8,690 nucleotides of DNA, from the NCBI GenBank assembly GCA_900752475.1, contig CAADVJ010000084.1, forward strand, positions 1 through 8,690, in the 5' to 3' direction. The notes under the pieces were generated by a model, which saw only the letters and a program-made list of their open reading frames with translations, had not been told where the DNA came from and did no database searches. How positions within the stretch are numbered: position 1 is the stretch's first letter; each line of letters opens with the position of its first letter. The stretch is from an uncultured Collinsella sp. (GTDB lineage Bacteria > Actinomycetota > Coriobacteriia > Coriobacteriales > Coriobacteriaceae). A program made the translations under genes and the position numbers. Below are positions 4,695 to 8,690 of the stretch, piece by piece.

Positions 4695-6554
4695 CTACTC
4701 CTCGCCCTCGAGCTTTTCGCTCGCCTCGAGCCACGCCATCTCCAGCTCGTCCATGGCAGCGTGAGCCTCGTCGATCTTTGCCTGCTGCTCGCCGAGCGCC
4801 GTGTAGTTGGTGGGATCGACTTGGGCCATTGCTGCCTCGGCCTCCTCAACGCGGGTGCGCTGCGTCTCCATCTTGCGCTCGAGCGAACTCACCTCGCGGC
4901 GGAGCTTCTGGCGCTCGGCGTTGGACAGGCCGTTGGGCTGACCGCTCGACTTGGGCTTTTCGGCCGCAGCTGCCGCGGCACCGGTGTCGAACGTGCCGGT
5001 CTTGGCGCTCGGCGCGCCCACGGGCTCGCCCTCGGCGGTAGCGTTGCACAGGCGCAGGTACTGGTCCACGCCACCGGGCATATGCGTCAGGTGGCCGTCG
5101 AGCAGCGCCCACTGCTGGTCGGTCACGCGCTCCATCAAAAAGCGGTCGTGCGTCACCAGGATCAGCGTGCCGGGCCAGCCGTCCAGCAGGTCCTCGACAA
5201 TCGCGAGCATGTCGGTATCCAGGTCGTTGCCCGGCTCGTCCAGGATGAGCACGTTGGGCTCGTCCAGAATCGTCAGCAACAGCGACAGGCGACGGCGCTG
5301 GCCGCCCGAAAGATCGCCGATGCGGCTCCAGAGCTGCTGCGTCGTAAAGCCCAGACGTTCGCAGAGCTTCTCGGGCGAAGTCTCCTTGCCGTCGATGACG
5401 TAGTACTTCTTATAGTTGCCGAGCACCTCGCGGATCGTGTCGCCCATGTAGGGCTTGAGCTCCTCGAGCTGCTGCGACAGCACGCCAAAGCGCACTGTCT
5501 GGCCAATCTTCACGCGGCCGCGCGTGGGTTCAATCTTGTCCTGGATCACGTCGAGCAGCGTCGACTTACCGGCGCCGTTCTCGCCCAAAAGGCCATAGCG
5601 GTCGCCCGCACCAATGAGCCAGGTCACATCGGTGAGCACCTGCTTGGGCGCGCCGTCGGTATCGGCATAGCCGGCATCCACGTCGACCACATCGATAACC
5701 TGCTTGCCCAAGCGGCTCACGGCCAGGCGCTTGAGCTCCAGCTCGTCACGCACGGGCGGCACGTCGGCGATCAGCTCACGAGCGGCATCCACGCGAAACT
5801 TGGGCTTGGTGGAACGAGCCTGGGCACCGCGGCTCAGCCACGCGAGCTCCTTGCGCGCCATGTTGCGACGGCGCTCCTCGGTAACGGCGGCCATGCGGTC
5901 GCGCTCCACGCGCTGCAGGATGTATGCCGAATAGCCGCCCTCGAAGGGATCGACCTGGCCGTCGTGGACCTCCCACATGCTGGTGCAGACCTCGTCCAAG
6001 AACCAGCGGTCGTGCGTGACCACGAGCATGGCACCCTGGCCGCGCTGCCAGCGGGCCTTTAAGTGACGCGCGAGCCAGTTGATGGTGCGCATATCCAGGT
6101 GGTTGGTGGGCTCGTCGAGCATGAGCACGTCGTAATCGCCGATCAGCAAGCGCGCGAGGTCCACGCGACGGCGCTGACCGCCCGAAAGCTCGCCCACCGT
6201 GCCCTCCCAGGGCACATCGCTGATGAGGCCGGCGAGGATCTGGCGCGTGCGGGGGCTCGACGCCCACTCGTACTCGGGGGCGTCGCCCACAACGGCATGA
6301 TGCACGGTATCAGTATCGACCAGGTTGTCCTTTTGGCCGAGCAGACCGATCGTGGTGCCGCGGCGGTGCGTCACGCGTCCGTCATCGGGCTCCAGCGTGC
6401 CGGCGAGCACGCTCAGCAGCGTCGACTTGCCGTCGCCGTTTTTACCGACAATACCAATACGGTCGCCCTCGCCCACGCCGAGCGTCACGCTATCGAAAAT
6501 ATGCTTGGTGGGAAACTCTAGGCTGACGGAATCGCATCCCAAAAGAATCGCCAT
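4695..6554 (-). CDS. uup: ABC-F family ATPase, Uup-like
   Basis: This 619-residue soluble protein has two ATP-binding cassettes and no membrane segment. Cassette 1 has Walker A GKNGDGKST (37-45), LSGGQ (123-127) and Walker B LMLDEPTNHLD (144-154). Cassette 2 has Walker A GENGAGKST (324-332), LSGGQ (415-419) and Walker B LILDEPGNDLD (436-446), where Gly442 replaces the usual Thr of DEPTN. The inter-domain linker contains KELAWLSRGAQARSTKPK (235-252), characteristic of Uup. An Ala/Gly/Pro-rich spacer (about 510-540) leads to a C-terminal coiled coil (543-617), also Uup-like. ABC-F proteins bind near the ribosomal exit site. Uup is linked to ribosome function and to suppression of transposon excision. 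I chose the ATG at 6554 because AAGGAG (6564-6569) lies 9 bases before it; the frame upstream runs into the pst terminator. A lone TATTAT-like -10 (6595-6590) without a good -35 is the only promoter hint. Confidence 0.9.
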   Translation of the reverse strand: MAILLGCDSVSLEFPTKHIFDSVTLGVGEGDRIGIVGKNGDGKSTLLSVLAGTLEPDDGRVTHRRGTTIGLLGQKDNLVDTDTVHHAVVGDAPEYEWASSPRTRQILAGLISDVPWEGTVGELSGGQRRRVDLARLLIGDYDVLMLDEPTNHLDMRTINWLARHLKARWQRGQGAMLVVTHDRWFLDEVCTSMWEVHDGQVDPFEGGYSAYILQRVERDRMAAVTEERRRNMARKELAWLSRGAQARSTKPKFRVDAARELIADVPPVRDELELKRLAVSRLGKQVIDVVDVDAGYADTDGAPKQVLTDVTWLIGAGDRYGLLGENGAGKSTLLDVIQDKIEPTRGRVKIGQTVRFGVLSQQLEELKPYMGDTIREVLGNYKKYYVIDGKETSPEKLCERLGFTTQQLWSRIGDLSGGQRRRLSLLLTILDEPNVLILDEPGNDLDTDMLAIVEDLLDGWPGTLILVTHDRFLMERVTDQQWALLDGHLTHMPGGVDQYLRLCNATAEGEPVGAPSAKTGTFDTGAAAAAAEKPKSSGQPNGLSNAERQKLRREVSSLERKMETQRTRVEEAEAAMAQVDPTNYTALGEQQAKIDEAHAAMDELEMAWLEASEKLEGEE

Positions 6555-6601
6555 ATGCCCTGCTCCTTCGTAGAAATTCAACGTTGTCCATAATAGCAGC
6601 G

Positions 6602-6637
6602 AAAAGGCGGGCCGCACACGACACAAAAAGGCGGGCC
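6602..6637 (-). repeat. Direct repeat duplicating a terminator arm
   Basis: AAAAGGCGGGCC occurs at 6602-6613 and again at 6626-6637. On the minus strand each copy reads GGCCCGCCTTTT, which is the 3' arm and T-run of the pstB terminator. The second (distal) copy could serve as an alternative 3' arm. It may be a remnant of a local duplication. Confidence 0.55.
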
Positions 6638-6662
6638 ATCTCCCAAAAGAGATGACCCGCCT
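6625..6662 (-). terminator. Intrinsic terminator of the pst operon
   Basis: On the minus strand AGGCGGGTCATCTC (6662-6649) pairs with GAGATGGCCCGCCT (6642-6629) over 14 positions with a single G-U pair, around the loop TTTTGG. TTTTT follows (6629-6625). It lies 55 bases after the pstB stop codon and about 70 bases before the ABC-F start codon, so it should separate the two units. The 163-bp gap between these genes holds no gene. Confidence 0.93.
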
Positions 6663-6717
6663 CTCCAATCAGTCCCGTGGCAACCGTGGCCGCCGCGGGC
6701 CTCAAGCATGTCCCGGA

Positions 6718-7586
<869 letters not shown>

Positions 7587-7590
<4 letters not shown>

Positions 7591-8513
7591 TCGGCCGTCA
7601 TCTTCCTTGCCAGTTGCTTGCCCACAATGCGGGCGATTACGTTAAACAGCAGCACGCAAATCATCAGCAGCGCCGCGGTGCCCCAGACGATCTGCTGGGC
7701 CTCGGGGCTGCCTTCGCCATAGATCTTGTAGATGTGCACGGCGAGCGACTCGCCGGGGCGGAACACGTTCCAGGCGCAGGTGGGGCTCGACAGGTTAAAG
7801 CTCAAGAAGTTCAGGCGAACCGGCGAGCTCATGCCCGAGGTAAAGAGCAGTGCTGCGGCCTCGCCAAACACACGGCCGGCCGAAAGCACGATGCCGGTCA
7901 CGATAGCGGGCATGGCCTCGGGGATCAGGATGTGCAGCGTGGCCTCCCAGCGAGTGAGGCCCATGGCCAGGCACGCATCGCGCTGGGCCTGCGGCACGTC
8001 CTCGAGCGCCTGCTGGATCACGCGCACCAGGATGGGGATGTTGAACATGGTGAGCGCGACGGCGCCGGAGATGATGGAGTACTTCCAGCCCAGCTGCACC
8101 GAGAACACCAGAAAGCCGAACATGCCGACGACGATGGAAGGCAGCGAGGACAGCGTCTCGATGGCGGTAGAGGCGATGTCGCGGATAGGGCCGTTCGGCG
8201 CGTACTCAACCAGGAAGACCGCTCCGCCTAGGCTGATGGGCACCGAGATGATCAGAGTGATCAGCAGCAGGTAGAACGAGTCGAACAGCTGGTAGAGCAC
8301 GCCGCCCTGCGTTCCGTTGGCGCGCGACGGCTCTGTGAGAAAGCCCGGCTGGAACAGCGTCGAGATGCCCTCGAACAGGATATAGGCCACCATGGAGATG
8401 ACGATGAGCATGACGATGGCGACGATCGCCGTCAGCACGCCCGTGGCGATGCGATCCTGCTTTTGGACACGCCCGAGCCTCGCCTCGTCGATGTGGATGC
8501 GCGTGCTAGCCAC
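7587..8513 (-). CDS. pstA: Phosphate ABC transporter permease PstA
   Basis: PstA forms the phosphate channel in the cytoplasmic membrane together with PstC. Starting at the GTG at 8513 it has 308 residues. Hydrophobic helices lie at about 25-47, 79-103, 121-141, 146-164, 202-220 and 279-297. The cytoplasmic EAA loop that docks PstB reads DACLAMGLTRWEA (179-191). The SSLPSIVVGMFGFLVFS stretch is typical of PstA. I chose GTG because it overlaps the end of pstC by 8 bases and AAGGGGG lies about 9-15 bases before it. A TTG at 8537 would add eight residues (AARGRRLV) and is less likely. The gene is coupled at both ends, to pstC and to pstB. Confidence 0.92.
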
Positions 8514-8690
8514 GAGCCTTCGCCCCCTTGCGGCCAATGAGATGGATGATCAGGATGAAGATGAGGCTCATGCCCATCAGCAGCAGGCCGAGCGCCCACA
8601 GAACATCGTCTTGGGCCGAGCCCTCGGCATAGACTGCCATGGACGTGGTGAGCGTGGCGGTGATGGTCGAAGCCGGCGACAGCAGCGACG
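8506..8690 (-). CDS. pstC: Phosphate ABC transporter permease PstC, C-terminal part
   Basis: Sixty codons before the TAG at 8508-8506 are in frame from base 8688. They read through a segment TITATLTTSMAVYAEGS, then a last membrane helix WALGLLLMGMSLIFILIIHL, and end GRKGAKARG. A periplasmic loop followed by one helix and a basic cytoplasmic tail is the usual end of PstC. The assignment rests mainly on the position directly before pstA and on the 8-base overlap. The rest of the gene, and presumably pstS and the promoter, lies outside the window. Confidence 0.85.
   Translation of the reverse strand, partial: SLLSPASTITATLTTSMAVYAEGSAQDDVLWALGLLLMGMSLIFILIIHLIGRKGAKARG

Noticed and set aside
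4002..6062. Very long open frame on the plus strand opposite the ABC-F and HAD genes
   Set aside because: It lies antisense to two clearly recognisable proteins, spans both of them, and encodes a low-complexity Arg/Leu/His/Ala-rich sequence. Such long antisense frames are normal in high-GC genes.
6590..6595. TATTAT-like -10 box for the ABC-F gene
   Set aside because: No acceptable -35 hexamer lies 16-18 bp upstream on the minus strand, so I did not list it as a promoter.

Overview
The window reads as chromosomal DNA of a high-GC Gram-positive, most likely a coriobacterium such as Collinsella. This is inferred from the strongly GC-biased third positions, the GTG start, and the type of ATPase, Uup-like ABC-F and Pst proteins. 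It is not proven by any marker gene, and I am only moderately sure of the genus. It contains a metal-efflux operon, a metal-dependent regulator, a housekeeping ABC-F/HAD pair and the end of a phosphate-uptake operon.

Region by region: (1) 1-38 is probably the last 11 codons of a plus-strand gene. A gene-free, more AT-rich stretch follows up to about 390. (2) 392-3165, plus strand, is a heavy-metal resistance operon. It has a sigma70-type promoter, an ArsR/SmtB repressor with an intact alpha-5 zinc-site motif, a free-standing 72-residue heavy-metal-associated (HMA) protein, and a P1B-type Zn/Cd/Pb-exporting ATPase with no HMA domain of its own. Three near-identical 20-bp operators mark the regulon: one inside the promoter, one just after the expected transcription start, and one between a hairpin and the ATPase gene. 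(3) 3319-3708, minus strand, is a short DtxR/MntR-family metal-dependent repressor. Its upstream region carries three copies of a GTTAGCC box, two of them forming a perfect 13-bp inverted repeat. (4) 3917-6554, minus strand, is an ABC-F protein (Uup-like) followed 6 bp later by a Cof-type HAD phosphatase. The HAD frame is broken by what looks like a single extra base near 4260. A strong terminator closes this unit at 3837-3872. (5) 6718-8690, minus strand, is the distal part of a pst operon: the pstC end, pstA and pstB, with overlapping stop/start codons, closed by a strong terminator at 6625-6662. No phoU follows pstB.

How the genes work together: when zinc, cadmium or lead rises, the ArsR-type repressor should leave its operators. 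This would induce the repressor itself, the small acidic HMA protein and the ATPase, whose N-terminus is a run of ten basic residues. The split between HMA protein and ATPase, plus the third operator and hairpin before the ATPase, are the most interesting features. The DtxR-like gene next door is convergent and has its own operator type, so it is a neighbour rather than part of the efflux regulon. The Pst proteins import phosphate. The ABC-F protein probably acts on ribosomes or on DNA transactions. I see no phage, CRISPR, insertion-sequence, tRNA or rRNA signature and no clearly new defence system.
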